Of a DNA stretch of 64,000 nt, positions 27,672 to 37,090 are shown piece after piece. Positions within the stretch are counted from its first letter, which is position 1; every line of letters starts with the position of its first letter. Position numbers and translations under genes: made by a program. Source of the DNA: Streptomyces sp. NBC_00448 (GTDB taxonomy: Bacteria > Actinomycetota > Actinomycetes > Streptomycetales > Streptomycetaceae); NCBI RefSeq assembly GCF_036014115.1, contig NZ_CP107913.1:5441001-5505000 (forward strand), in the 5' to 3' direction. Under the pieces are notes generated by a model. The model worked only from the letters and a program-made list of their open reading frames with translations, searched no databases and was not told where the DNA came from.

Positions 27672-27989
27672 CGGGGACCCGCGGTCTCATTCCTTCACAT
27701 GGCGCAGCCGAGCGCTGACCCAGCGGGCCCGGCGGCCGAGTATGCGGGGGATGCCGAGACGGCCGGCCCCCGTGGGGATCAGCGTCATCGGGACCCGGTC
27801 GGCGGCTGCGAAGCTGCGGTGAGTGCGTGATACGTCACGGTAGTCGTGCGTCGAACCCATACGGAGCTACGTGCCCGCGCCGATAGGTCGGTAATCGCCC
27901 TCGGGTCGTCCGATTGGCTTATGCGCCCGGCATTTTGGCGATCATCGTACTGTCGCAATGTGGCCGTAGTGCGGCCGTATCGCGCCGGT
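27672..27989. other. intergenic region, 318 bases
   Basis: Between the convergent protease and hydrolase genes. The only candidate is a 33-codon minus-strand ORF at 27687-27788 (MTLIPTGAGRLGIPRILGRR at its start), basic and Arg-rich. It has no clear ribosome-binding site and I do not call it a gene. An AT-richer stretch lies at 27880-27970. Confidence 0.5.
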
Positions 27990-28997
27990 TCAGCGGTCCG
28001 GTTCCGGGTCCTTGAGCCAGTTGACCAGCTCGGTCGAGAAGGCCACCGGGTCCTCCTCGTGCGGGAAGTGCCCGAGGCCGTCGAAGAGCCGCCAGCGGTA
28101 GGGCGCCTCCACATACTCCCCGCTGCCTGCCACGCTCCTGGTGCCGACCGCCCGGTCGAGCGAGCCGTGCATCTGCAGGGTGGGCACGCGCACCGGGCGC
28201 TTCATCCGGCGGTTGAACTGGAGGCCGTCCGGCCGGGCCATCGACCGCACCATCCAGCGGTAGGGCTCGACCGCGCAGTGCGCCGTGGACGGGATCTGCA
28301 TGGCCTCGCGGTAGACGTCGATCGACTCCTCGTCCAGCGGCCGCGGTCCCGACCAGTCCCGGATCATCTGGCCGACCAGTGCCGCGTCGTCGGCGACGAG
28401 CTGCCGCTCGGGCACCCAAGGGCGCTGGAAGCCCCAGATGTAGCCGCCCGACCTGCTCTGCCGCAGGTCGGTGAGCATCGCGGCCCGCCAGCGTCGTGGG
28501 TGCGGCATCGAGCAGACGGCCAGCCGACGTACCAGCTTCGGCCGCATCGCGGCGGCGGTCCAGGCCAGGTATCCGCCCAGGTCGTGGCCGACCAGCGCGG
28601 CGTCGGGCTCGCCGAGCGAGCGGATCACCCCGGTCACGTCGAGTGCCAGGTTGCCGGGGTCGTAGCCGCGGGGCGTACGGTCGCTGCCGCCGACCCCGCG
28701 CAGGTCCATCGCGACCGCGCGGAAGCCCGCGTCGGCGAGCGCGGTGAGCTGGTGCCGCCAGGCCCACCAGAACTGCGGGAAGCCGTGCAGCAAGAGCACC
28801 AGCGGGCCGTCGCCGGCCTCGGCGATGTGGAAGCGGGCGCCGTTCGCGGCCACCTCGCGGTGGGTCCAGGGTCCGTCGAGGCGGGGCACCTGGCCACCTC
28901 GGCCGAGCTCCGCGCCGACCGGCCCGCTCCGGTCCGTCGCGTCCGGCACCGGGACGGGCCGGTTGGGCTGGCTGGGCGAGCCGGCGGGGAGGTTCAT
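27990..28997 (-). CDS. alpha/beta hydrolase, epoxide-hydrolase-like
   Basis: The N-terminal 45 residues are a Pro/Gly-rich leader; the fold begins near residue 60 with LVLLLHGFPQFWWAWRHQLT. The HGFP oxyanion motif together with the Asp nucleophile elbow VGHDLGGYLAW identifies the epoxide hydrolase/haloalkane dehalogenase branch. The catalytic His is in GLGHFPHEEDP and a cap domain lies between. It would open epoxides or hydrolyse related xenobiotics in the cytoplasm. The start at ATG 28997 could be too far upstream. It is followed by the holin-fold gene on the same strand, which lies 13 bases upstream of it. Confidence 0.82.
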   Translation of the reverse strand: MNLPAGSPSQPNRPVPVPDATDRSGPVGAELGRGGQVPRLDGPWTHREVAANGARFHIAEAGDGPLVLLLHGFPQFWWAWRHQLTALADAGFRAVAMDLRGVGGSDRTPRGYDPGNLALDVTGVIRSLGEPDAALVGHDLGGYLAWTAAAMRPKLVRRLAVCSMPHPRRWRAAMLTDLRQSRSGGYIWGFQRPWVPERQLVADDAALVGQMIRDWSGPRPLDEESIDVYREAMQIPSTAHCAVEPYRWMVRSMARPDGLQFNRRMKRPVRVPTLQMHGSLDRAVGTRSVAGSGEYVEAPYRWRLFDGLGHFPHEEDPVAFSTELVNWLKDPEPDR

Positions 28998-29010
28998 GGT
29001 GACGAGCGTG

Positions 29011-29487
29011 TCACATCTTCGATTCGAGCGCGGGAGCCGCGACGGTGGCGCCCAGCGGCTTGGCGTCCTGCGGACCGAGCTCGCGCGGGCGCGGCTTGGC
29101 CTTCTGCAGCACCGCGGCGGTCTCCTTGGCCGAGGCGATGGAGCGCTCCGGCTTCTTCACCTTCTTGAACCGGCTGTACGCCAGTGCGGCGAGCAGCACG
29201 CCGAGGACCACGAAGGCGCCGCACACGATGCCGAACGACGCGTCGAGCGGCAGTCCGGTGCGGTGGATGACGTACGCCAGTGCCATGCAGCCCATGGGTA
29301 CCGCGAACAGGCAGAGCGCCAGCGCCACGATCAGCGCGCCGCTGCCGATCGTGGCGCGCTTCACGTCCTGCCGGATCTCGGTCTTGGCCAGCGCGATCTC
29401 GTCGTGCACCAGGGCGGACAGCTCCGTCGTGGCGGCGGAGAACAGCTCGCCGAGGCTGCGCTCGTCACCGTTCGAGGCTGGGCTCAT
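29011..29487 (-). CDS. phage-holin-superfamily membrane protein (158 aa)
   Basis: MSPASNGDERSLGELFSAAT, then an amphipathic helix (ALVHDEIALAKTEIRQDVKR) and two membrane helices (SGALIVALALCLFAVPMGCM and FGIVCGAFVVLGVLLAALAY), then a Lys/Ala-rich cytoplasmic tail. This matches the PF07332 holin_3_6 family, common in actinobacteria and not a sign of a prophage. The role is unknown and may concern membrane stress. It lies between nhaA and the hydrolase, all on the minus strand, and may be read from its own promoter. Confidence 0.8.
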   Translation of the reverse strand: MSPASNGDERSLGELFSAATTELSALVHDEIALAKTEIRQDVKRATIGSGALIVALALCLFAVPMGCMALAYVIHRTGLPLDASFGIVCGAFVVLGVLLAALAYSRFKKVKKPERSIASAKETAAVLQKAKPRPRELGPQDAKPLGATVAAPALESKM

Positions 29488-29567
29488 CGAGTCCTCCGTG
29501 GTCGTCGCACCGCTTCGCTCGCGGGTGGTGTGGTCCGGACAAGGGAATGTCTGCCCCCGATCATGCC

Positions 29568-31004
29568 TTACGTGTCGTCAGGGCCGCCCGCCTGCCGCCG
29601 CCGGGCGAGCGCGGCGAGCCTGCGGTGCTCGGCGGCCTGGCGCTCCAGGATCTCGGCCATCCGCATGTGGTAAGCGGGTTGGTCCTGCTCGTAGATGTCG
29701 GGGATGCCGTCCCCGTCGTCGTCCCGCTCCTCCTCCGTGGTCAGCTTCCGGTATCTGTCGTTGCGCAGTTTGAGCAGGACCGCGGCCAGCACGGCCGCGA
29801 TCACCGAGCCGACCAGCACGGCGGCCTTGGCCTCGTCGGCGAGCTTCGGGTGGGCGGCGAAGGCGAGTTCGCCGATCAGCAGGGAGACGGTGAAGCCGAT
29901 GCCGGAGAGCGTCGCGAGCGCGAGGACGTCCGGCCAGCGCAGGTCCGGATTCAGCTCCGCGCGGGTGAAGCGGACTGCCAGCCAGGTGCCGCCGAACACG
30001 CCGATGGTCTTGCCGCAGACCAGGCCGAGGACGACGCCGAGGGTCTCCGGGCGGTGGAACACGTCGGCGAGCGCACCGCCGGAGATCGACACGCCCGCTG
30101 CGAACAGCGCGAACAGGGGTACGGCCAGGCCCGCCGACAGCGGCCGCACCAGGTGCTCGACGCGCTCGGCCGGCGGGTGCTGCTCGTCGCCCTGGCGGGT
30201 GCAGCGAAGCATCAGACCCATGGCGACGCCCGAAATCGTGGCGTGGACGCCGCTGTTGTACATCAAGGCCCAGGTGACGAGCGCGAGCGGGACGTACACG
30301 TACCAGCCGTGCACGCCGGCGCGTTGCAGCAGCCAGAACAGCACCAGGCACGCTGCCGCGCCGGCCAGGGCCGCGTAGTTGAGGCCGGAGGTGAAGAAGA
30401 TCGCGATGATCAGGATCGCGAAGAGGTCGTCGACGACGGCGAGGGTGAGCAGGAACGCGCGCAGTGCCGAGGGCAGTGCGGTGCCGAGCACGGCGAGGAC
30501 GGCGAGTGCGAAGGCGATGTCGGTGGCGGTGGGCACCGCCCAGCCCTTGAGCGAGCCGCCGCCCGCGGCGGCCACCACGGTGTACACGACCGCGGGCGCG
30601 GCCATGCCGCACAGGGCGGCGATGACGGGGAGCGCGGCCTTGGCCGGTTCGCGCAGTTCGCCCGCGACGAGTTCGCGTTTGAGTTCGATGCCGGCGACGA
30701 AGAAGAAGACGGCGAGCAGGCCGTCCGCCGACCAGTGCGCGACGGACAGGTGGAGGCCGAGCGCGGACGGGCCGAAGTGGAAGTGCGCGGTGGACTCGTA
30801 GCTGTGGTGGAGGGTGTTCGCCCAGATGAGGGCGATGACGGCGGCGAGCAGCAGCAGGATGCCGCCGACGGTCTCGGTGCGCAGGGCGTCGGCGACGAAG
30901 TTCCGTTCGGGCAGCGGGAGACGGCCGAAGAGGACTGAGGAGCGGCGGCGCGGCTGCTCGGTCACGGGGGTGGCCTCCTGGGCGTCGTAGCCGGCTGTGG
31001 ACAC
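29568..31004 (-). CDS. nhaA: Na+/H+ antiporter NhaA
   Basis: Twelve-helix electrogenic antiporter expelling Na+ or Li+ in exchange for two protons. GTG 31004 starts MSTAGYDAQEATPVTEQPRR. Diagnostic segments include LLAVFFFVAGIELKRELVAG, the AVPTATDIAFALAVLAVLG pore motif and the paired aspartates of TLAVVDDLFAILIIAIFFT. The C-terminal 60 residues are a charged cytoplasmic extension ending RRRQAGGPDDT, longer than in E. coli. Transcribed leftward ahead of the holin-fold gene. Confidence 0.95.
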   Translation of the reverse strand: MSTAGYDAQEATPVTEQPRRRSSVLFGRLPLPERNFVADALRTETVGGILLLLAAVIALIWANTLHHSYESTAHFHFGPSALGLHLSVAHWSADGLLAVFFFVAGIELKRELVAGELREPAKAALPVIAALCGMAAPAVVYTVVAAAGGGSLKGWAVPTATDIAFALAVLAVLGTALPSALRAFLLTLAVVDDLFAILIIAIFFTSGLNYAALAGAAACLVLFWLLQRAGVHGWYVYVPLALVTWALMYNSGVHATISGVAMGLMLRCTRQGDEQHPPAERVEHLVRPLSAGLAVPLFALFAAGVSISGGALADVFHRPETLGVVLGLVCGKTIGVFGGTWLAVRFTRAELNPDLRWPDVLALATLSGIGFTVSLLIGELAFAAHPKLADEAKAAVLVGSVIAAVLAAVLLKLRNDRYRKLTTEEERDDDGDGIPDIYEQDQPAYHMRMAEILERQAAEHRRLAALARRRQAGGPDDT

Positions 31005-31112
31005 AGTTGTCCTGTGTGCCGACCAGACTTCCCGGCGCGCCCATAAGTCTCGTCGCCATGGTGCGGCGACGCGGGGTCAGCTTAACCCGGACAGGTGAAG
31101 GGGCGAGGGGGA

Positions 31113-31163
31113 CCACGACGAGGGGCGCCCGCACTGCTGGAGTGCGGGCGCCCCTCGTCGTGG
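31113..31163. terminator. very strong hairpin, probable original acs terminator
   Basis: A perfect 23-bp stem with a five-base loop (arms 31113-31135 and 31141-31163; core GGGGCGCCCGCACT). It lies upstream of the leftward nhaA gene and downstream of the leftward acs gene, so it best fits termination of acs transcripts. An IS110 element now separates the two. Confidence 0.8.
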
Positions 31164-31218
31164 CGGCTCTTACGTCGTGACGGTTCCTATGTCCTGAAGG
31201 CTCTTACGGGGCCCGGAT

Positions 31219-32422
31219 GCTCCTATGGATGTCAAGCGGCTTCAGTGAGGTCGCTTTGAGTGGTGTCGTGGCTGGTGTCGGTGGTGCGGATCGACCGCAT
31301 GAGGACGCGGTAGACCTCGCGGGCGACGTGGCGTTTCAGGCAGCGCATGATGTCCTTCTTCGCGAGTCCTTCGGTGGTGCGTCGCTCGACGTAGGCGCGG
31401 GTGCGTTCGTCCCAGCGCATGCGGCTGAGCACGATGGTGTGCAGGGCGTGATTGGCGGCGCGGTCGCCGCCGCGGTTGAGTCGGTGGCGGTCCCTGCGTC
31501 CGGATGAGGCCGGTATGGGCGCGACGCCGCAGAGGTGAGCGAAGGCCGCCTCGGAGTTCAGCCGGCCAGGGTTGTCACCGGCGGTGGCCAGGAGCTGACC
31601 GGCCACATCCGAGCCGACGCCTTTGAGCGCCAGCAGTTCGGAGGCGGCCTGGGTGGTCAGGGCCGTGAGCTCGGCTTCCAGCCCGTCGATCTCCTCGGTC
31701 AGAGCCAGGACGCGCCTGCCCAGACGGCGCAGGGCAGCTTTGGCCGCCTGCTCGGGATCGGCAAGGTCCGCACCCGGCCGGAGACGGGCACATGCTTTGG
31801 CCAGGGCTGCTACCGGCAGGCCGCGGAACTGGGCCCGCAGTCTCTCCGGTGCGGTGACCAGCAGCTGACGGGCCTGGTTGACCGCCTGCGTTCGGGACTT
31901 CACCGCCGAGCGACGCACCACGCGTAGCGTGCGGACCGCCTCGACGATGCCGTCCCGGGTCTTCGGCGTGCCCGTGGCCCGGCCTGAAACGACCGCCTCG
32001 GCCGCGGCGTAGGCGTCGATCGGATCGGACTTGCCCTTCATCCGCCGCGTCTTGCGATCGGGCCGGTCGACCTCGACCACCTTCAACCCCGCGCGTCGCA
32101 GAGTGCGAGCCAGCTCGGCGCCGTAGGCGCCGGTGCCCTCCACCCCGACGGCAGTCACCGTTCCGAACGACCCGATCCAGGCCAGGAGTTGGCGGTATCC
32201 ACTCCCGGTCGCGGGAAACTCCCGGTCGGCCAGGTGGCGGCCGATGCGGTCGATCACCGCCGCGTGATGGGTCTCGCCATGGGTGTCGACGCCGCTTGTG
32301 ACTTCCAGGGCCTGGTCCGTCATGCTGGTCACTGCCGTCCTCTCGCTGATCCCGGTGGGGCGGCACGCGCCGGCCGGGCGGGCGGACAAGACAGTGGCGG
32401 GGCTTCTTGACCAAGCTCCTAT
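31219..32422 (-). mobile_element. IS110-family insertion sequence
   Basis: One DEDD transposase gene with short flanks. GCTCCTAT occurs at 31219-31226 and 32415-32422, marking the likely ends as an 8-bp direct repeat; there are no inverted repeats, as expected for IS110. About 90 bases lie between the transposase start and the outer repeat, where IS110-group elements encode their bridge RNA. Exact ends are uncertain by a few bases. Confidence 0.75.
31232..32323 (-). CDS. IS110 family transposase (363 aa)
   Basis: ATG 32323 is preceded by GAGAGGA and starts MTDQALEVTSGVDTHGETHH; the longer open frame to 32542 is not coding in character. The RuvC-like DEDD residues are in GVDTHGE, VGVEGTGAYG and KSDPIDAYAAAEA. 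The C-terminal Transposase_20 domain has the helix-hairpin-helix LLALKGVGSDVAGQLLATAG and the serine nucleophile region IPASSGRRDRHRLNRGG. The frame is intact to TEAA, so the enzyme is probably functional. Recombination by these enzymes is guided by an RNA bridging donor and target. Confidence 0.93.
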   Translation of the reverse strand: MTDQALEVTSGVDTHGETHHAAVIDRIGRHLADREFPATGSGYRQLLAWIGSFGTVTAVGVEGTGAYGAELARTLRRAGLKVVEVDRPDRKTRRMKGKSDPIDAYAAAEAVVSGRATGTPKTRDGIVEAVRTLRVVRRSAVKSRTQAVNQARQLLVTAPERLRAQFRGLPVAALAKACARLRPGADLADPEQAAKAALRRLGRRVLALTEEIDGLEAELTALTTQAASELLALKGVGSDVAGQLLATAGDNPGRLNSEAAFAHLCGVAPIPASSGRRDRHRLNRGGDRAANHALHTIVLSRMRWDERTRAYVERRTTEGLAKKDIMRCLKRHVAREVYRVLMRSIRTTDTSHDTTQSDLTEAA

Positions 32423-32557
32423 AAGGTCACGGACACCCGTCCGGTCGCGTGCAATGCCTCCTCCGCACGGGCCGACATATCCGCTAAAGGACAGCCATTC
32501 GGCGTCGGTCAGTCCGTGAGTCAGACCCGGCGGAGAAGACACGTCACATCCTCACTG

Positions 32558-34516
32558 TCAGTCCTCGCTGGGGGCGGAGGGCAGCTTGGTCTGGATCAGG
32601 TCCATGACGGAGGAGTCGGTGAGGGTGGTGACGTCGCCCAGCGCGCGGTTCTCCGCGACGTCGCGCAGCAGGCGGCGCATGATCTTGCCGGAGCGGGTCT
32701 TGGGCAGCTCGGAGACGATCAGGATGCGCTTGGGCTTGGCGATCGGGCCGAGTGTCTTGCCGACGTGGTCGCGCAGCTCGCCGACGAGTTCGGCGCTGTC
32801 CTCGGCGGTGCCACGCAGGATCACGAACGCGACGATGGCCTGCCCGGTGGTCGCGTCGGCGGCGCCGACCACGGCGGACTCGGCGACCTTGGGGTGCGAG
32901 ACGAGCGCGGACTCGACCTCGGTGGTGGAGATGTTGTGGCCGGAGACCAGCATCACGTCGTCGACCCGGCCGAGCAGCCAGATGTCGCCGTCCTCGTCCT
33001 TCTTCGCGCCGTCGCCCGCGAAGTAGCGGCCGGGGAAGCGGGACCAGTAGGTGTCGATGTAGCGCTGGTCGTCGCCCCAGATGGTGCGGAGCATCGACGG
33101 CCAGGGCTCGGTGAGGACCAGATAGCCGCCGGAGCCGTTGGGCACTTCGTTCGCCTCGTCGTCCACGACGGTGGCCGCGATGCCGGGCAGCGGGGTCTGC
33201 GCGGAGCCGGGCTTGGTCTCGGTGACGCCGGGCAGCGGGCTGATCATCATGGCGCCGGTCTCGGTCTGCCACCAGGTGTCCACGATCGGCGTCTTGCCGG
33301 CGCCGATGTGCTCGCGGTACCAGATCCACGCCTCGGGGTTGATCGGTTCGCCGACGCTGCCCAGGACGCGCAGGCTGCTCAGGTCGAAGTTCGCGGGGAT
33401 GTCGTCGCCCCACTTCATGAACGTGCGGATCGCCGTCGGCGCGGTGTAGAGGATGCTGACGCCGTACTTCTGCACGATCTCCCAGAACCGGCCCTGGTGC
33501 GGGGTGTCGGGCGTGCCCTCGTAGATCACCTGGGTGGCGCCGTTGGCGAGCGGGCCGTAGACGATGTACGAGTGGCCGGTGACCCAGCCGATGTCCGCGG
33601 TGCACCAGTAGACGTCGGTCTCCGGCTTGAGGTCGAAGACGGCGTGGTGGGTGTAGCTGGCCTGGGTGAGGTAGCCGCCGGAGGTGTGCAGGATGCCCTT
33701 CGGCTTACCGGTGGTGCCCGAGGTGTAGAGGATGAACAGCGGCTGCTCGGCCTCGAACGCCTCGGGGGTGTGCTCGGTGGACTGGCGACCGAGGATCTCG
33801 TGCCACCACACGTCGCGGCCCGAAGTCCACTCCACGTCCTGGCCGGTGCGGCGGACCACCAGGACGTGCTCGACCTGCGGGGTGCGGGACACCGCGTCGT
33901 CGATGGCGGGCTTGAGCGCGGACGGCTTGCCCCGGCGGTAGCCGCCGTCGGCGGTGATGACCAGCTTCGCGTCGGCGTCGTCGATGCGGGAGGCGACGGC
34001 GTCGGCCGAGAAGCCGCCGAAGACCACCGAGTGCGCTGCGCCGATCCGGGCGCAGGCGAGCATCGCGACCACGGCCTCGGGGATCATCGGCAGGTAGACC
34101 GCGACGCGGTCGCCCTTGCGCACGCCGAGTTCCGTCAGGGCATTGGCGGCGCGGGACACCTCGTCCTTCAGCTCCGCGTACGTGATCGCGCGGCTGTCGC
34201 CCGGCTCGCCCTCGAAGTGGATGGCGACGCGGTCGCCGTGGCCGGCTTCGACGTGGCGGTCCACGCAGTTGTAGGCGACGTTCAGCCGTCCGTCCGCGAA
34301 CCATTTCGCGAACGGCGGGTTCGACCAGTCAAGTGTCTGGGTGGGCTCGGTCTCCCAGGTCAGACGGCGGGCCTGCTCGGCCCAGAAGCCCAGCCGGTCG
34401 GCCTTGGCCTGCTCGTACGCGGCCGCGGTGACATTGGCCGCAGCGGCCAGTTCTTTCGGGGGAGCAAACCGCCGCTCCTCCTTCAGCAGGTTGGCCAGGC
34501 TCTCGTTGCTGCTCAC
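32558..34516 (-). CDS. acs: acetyl-CoA synthetase
   Basis: AMP-forming enzyme activating acetate to acetyl-CoA through acetyl-AMP. GTG 34516 follows AAGGAG. The 652-residue protein shows the AMP-binding P-loop [20 protein letters not shown], the adenine site [16 protein letters not shown], the hinge [20 protein letters not shown] and the C-terminal catalytic, acetylation-sensitive Lys in [16 protein letters not shown]. Full length compared with 650-660 in the family. A long inverted repeat lies directly upstream of its ribosome-binding site, and an IS110 copy sits downstream. Confidence 0.96.
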   Translation of the reverse strand: MSSNESLANLLKEERRFAPPKELAAAANVTAAAYEQAKADRLGFWAEQARRLTWETEPTQTLDWSNPPFAKWFADGRLNVAYNCVDRHVEAGHGDRVAIHFEGEPGDSRAITYAELKDEVSRAANALTELGVRKGDRVAVYLPMIPEAVVAMLACARIGAAHSVVFGGFSADAVASRIDDADAKLVITADGGYRRGKPSALKPAIDDAVSRTPQVEHVLVVRRTGQDVEWTSGRDVWWHEILGRQSTEHTPEAFEAEQPLFILYTSGTTGKPKGILHTSGGYLTQASYTHHAVFDLKPETDVYWCTADIGWVTGHSYIVYGPLANGATQVIYEGTPDTPHQGRFWEIVQKYGVSILYTAPTAIRTFMKWGDDIPANFDLSSLRVLGSVGEPINPEAWIWYREHIGAGKTPIVDTWWQTETGAMMISPLPGVTETKPGSAQTPLPGIAATVVDDEANEVPNGSGGYLVLTEPWPSMLRTIWGDDQRYIDTYWSRFPGRYFAGDGAKKDEDGDIWLLGRVDDVMLVSGHNISTTEVESALVSHPKVAESAVVGAADATTGQAIVAFVILRGTAEDSAELVGELRDHVGKTLGPIAKPKRILIVSELPKTRSGKIMRRLLRDVAENRALGDVTTLTDSSVMDLIQTKLPSAPSED

Positions 34517-34524
34517 GCCAGCTC

Positions 34525-34585
34525 CTTGTCAGGGTGTCCCAGATGTCCCGCCACTACCTCATCAGTCCTGGAGCACCCTGACAAG
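34525..34585 (-). promoter_or_regulatory. 12-bp inverted repeat in the acs leader
   Basis: CTTGTCAGGGTG and CACCCTGACAAG are perfect 12-bp inverted arms separated by 37 bases, between the SulP fusion stop and acs. In acs sense the second arm runs directly into the Shine-Dalgarno (its last AAG is part of AAGGAG). It could be a long RNA hairpin controlling translation or a paired operator. Confidence 0.5.
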
Positions 34586-34603
34586 AGCCTCCGGTGAACT
34601 GGT

Positions 34604-36883
34604 TTAGACCTTTGTGATGAGAGTGACTGCTGATGCGCCTGGGTCCTCGTCCTGCTGCCGAGGCGTGCCGGCCTCCGGCCGGATCGGTGCGAACACCCCG
34701 GTGGTGTGGTCGAGGATGTACGCCTGCGCCTCGGCGACGTGGAAGTACATGCCGTGCAGTTGGAGGGTGCCGTCGGCGATCCGGCGGGCCACGCACGGAT
34801 GGGCCGTCAGGTGCTCCAGCTGGGTGGTGACGTTGACCAGTGCGAGGCTCTCCTGGTCGTCGGCCGCCGGGCGGCCTGCGAAGGTGGGGACGGCGGCGTG
34901 GCCGGCTGTGGAGCCGTTGTTTTGGTCCACGGCGGCAATGGCATTGAGCCGGGCCAGACTCGGTCGGCCGTGCCGCAGCCATCTGGCCAGCGGGGTCCGG
35001 GCGCCCGGTTCGTGGTCGGAGCCGAGGAGTGCCTGCATCGCGCCGCACCCGGAGTGCCCGCACACGGTGATGCTGGAGACCCGCAGGACGTCGACCGCGT
35101 ACTCCACGGCGGCGGCCACCGAGTCGCAGGACTCGTCGGAACCGGGCGGCGGCACCATGTTGCCCACGTTGCGGACGGTGAACAGGTCGCCCGGGCCGCT
35201 TGAGGTGATCATGCTGGTGACCAGCCGGGAGTCGGCGCAGGTCAGGAAGAGCTGACCGGGGCGCTGGCCTTCGCGGGCGAGTCTGGCGAGTTCGTCGCGC
35301 ACGAGCGGGGCGGTGTGGCGCTGGAAGTTGCTGACCCCGCCGAGCAGTTGGCCGCCGCTGGTGGCCGGGATGGCCGCGGGGCGGGTGCAGTGGTGGTTGT
35401 GCCAGGGCGTCCAGGGGCGGCAGACGTGCGCGCTGACCGTCTCGCTGACGGTCCGTCCGGAGCCGTCGCCCAGGACGACCCGGCCACCGCGTGAGCGGTG
35501 CCGCGCGCACCACGCGCTCAGTGCCTCGTAGGCGGCGTGGTCCATGAACGAGCCGTCCAGTTCCACCACGACACTCGCCCGCTCCGGCACCTCGGCGAAC
35601 GCCTTGGTCAGCCGCGGCACCGCCAGGAATGTCAGTTGCCCGCGGGCGCGGACCCGGTGGCACGTCGCTTCTTCGGTGACGGTGACCCGCGTGTGGGTGA
35701 GGTTGCGCAGTGCGAGGACGACGGCGATCGCGATGCCCGCGGCCACTCCCTGGAGCACCCCGAAGACCACCACGGTGCCGAGGGTCACCGCGTACACCGG
35801 GAACTCGCGATGCCTTTGAATGTGCCGGATGTGGGCGAAGCTGACCATGCGTACGCCGACCAGCATCACCAGTGCGGCGAGCGCCGCGAGCGGGATCTGC
35901 TCCAGGACGCCGGCCGCGAGCCCCGCGCACAGCAGCACCCAAACACCGTGCAGCACCGTGGCCCGCCGGGTGCGGGCCCCCGCCTCGACGTTGGCGGAGC
36001 CACGCATCGCGCCGCCCGCCACCGGCAGTCCGCCGAGCAGCCCGGACACGACATTGGCCGCACCCTGGCCGAGCAGTTCGCGGTCGAGGCGGGCCGGGGG
36101 AGCATGCGGTCCCGGGCGCCGTGCCTGCAGGGCGTCCACCGCGACGGCCGACAGCAGCGACTCCATGCTCGCCACCAGGGTGACGGTCAGGACGGCCGCG
36201 ACGAGCGCGGAGACCGGGCCGCCGGGGATGACCGGCAGGCCAGGCGCGGTCAGGCGCGGCAGATCGACCCGCGGCACCGACCATGCGGCGCTCACCGCGG
36301 TGGCCAGGGCGACCGCCGCGAGTGGTGCCGGGACGGCGCGCAACGCCCGGGCCCGGCCGCGCAGCCGCGGCCATCCGAGCAGCACGCCCACGGTGACCGC
36401 GCCGATGACCGGGGTGATGGGGTGACTGTGCATCAACTGATCCGGCAGCGCCGCGATGTTGGCGAGCGCGGAGATCTGCGGGCTGCCGCCGAGCACGACA
36501 TGCAGTTGCCCGACGGCGATGACCGTGCCGATGCCGGCGAGCATGCCGTGCACGATGGCCGGGCTGACCGCGAGCGCGGCTCTGGCCACCCGCAGCCCGC
36601 CGAGCAGCAGTTGCGCCAGACCGGCCAGCACGGTGATCGCGCAGGTGGCCCGCCAGCCGTAGCGCTCGACGAGGCCCGCGGTGATCACGACCAGGCTGGT
36701 GGCGCCGCCGCTGACCTGCAGCGGCGCCCCGCCCAGCAGTCCGGCGACGATGCCGCCGACCGCCGCGGCGACCAGGCCGGACTGCAACGGGGCGCCGGTC
36801 GCCAGCGCGATGCCGAGCGACAGGGGCACGGCGATCAGGAAGACGGTGATCGACGCGGACAGATCGGACCGATGGCATCTCAT
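34604..36883 (-). CDS. SulP-type anion transporter fused to a beta-carbonic anhydrase
   Basis: 759 residues. Residues 1-390 are a SulP membrane domain (LIAVPLSLGIALATGAPLQS, LVVITAGLVERYGW, helices to VVVFGVLQGVAAGIAIAVVL). A STAS-like domain follows at about 400-480 (VVVELDGSFMDHAAYEALSA). From about 500 a complete beta-class carbonic anhydrase follows, with zinc ligands in LFLTCADSRLV (about 549) and VCGHSGCGAM (about 607-610) and the Asp-Arg dyad. The protein probably couples bicarbonate (or another anion) transport to CO2/bicarbonate interconversion. ATG 36883 has GGAG upstream. It lies 87 bases upstream of acs, also leftward. Confidence 0.9.
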   Translation of the reverse strand: MRCHRSDLSASITVFLIAVPLSLGIALATGAPLQSGLVAAAVGGIVAGLLGGAPLQVSGGATSLVVITAGLVERYGWRATCAITVLAGLAQLLLGGLRVARAALAVSPAIVHGMLAGIGTVIAVGQLHVVLGGSPQISALANIAALPDQLMHSHPITPVIGAVTVGVLLGWPRLRGRARALRAVPAPLAAVALATAVSAAWSVPRVDLPRLTAPGLPVIPGGPVSALVAAVLTVTLVASMESLLSAVAVDALQARRPGPHAPPARLDRELLGQGAANVVSGLLGGLPVAGGAMRGSANVEAGARTRRATVLHGVWVLLCAGLAAGVLEQIPLAALAALVMLVGVRMVSFAHIRHIQRHREFPVYAVTLGTVVVFGVLQGVAAGIAIAVVLALRNLTHTRVTVTEEATCHRVRARGQLTFLAVPRLTKAFAEVPERASVVVELDGSFMDHAAYEALSAWCARHRSRGGRVVLGDGSGRTVSETVSAHVCRPWTPWHNHHCTRPAAIPATSGGQLLGGVSNFQRHTAPLVRDELARLAREGQRPGQLFLTCADSRLVTSMITSSGPGDLFTVRNVGNMVPPPGSDESCDSVAAAVEYAVDVLRVSSITVCGHSGCGAMQALLGSDHEPGARTPLARWLRHGRPSLARLNAIAAVDQNNGSTAGHAAVPTFAGRPAADDQESLALVNVTTQLEHLTAHPCVARRIADGTLQLHGMYFHVAEAQAYILDHTTGVFAPIRPEAGTPRQQDEDPGASAVTLITKV

Positions 36884-37090
36884 GGGCTCCCCACTCCTTC
36901 ATTCCCTTGACACTCTCAAGCATCTGTAAATGGAGAGTAATGGAACGACTGCGGAGAGTGAAGTCCAGAATCCGAATCCGTGTGCTATTTCCGTCTTTCG
37001 AGTGAACTGGTGCTGGTGGTGGTCGCGGTTGATCGAGGTGACGGGCCGTCGCGCCGCAGGGGCGAGGTGGACCCGAGCGGACCCCGTGGG

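Noticed and set aside
27687-27788. 33-codon basic ORF between protease and hydrolase
   Set aside because: No ribosome-binding site, overlap or recognised homologue; mentioned only in the intergenic entry.
29011-29487. holin-family gene as a sign of a prophage
   Set aside because: This family is a common chromosomal actinobacterial membrane protein, and no phage genes are nearby.
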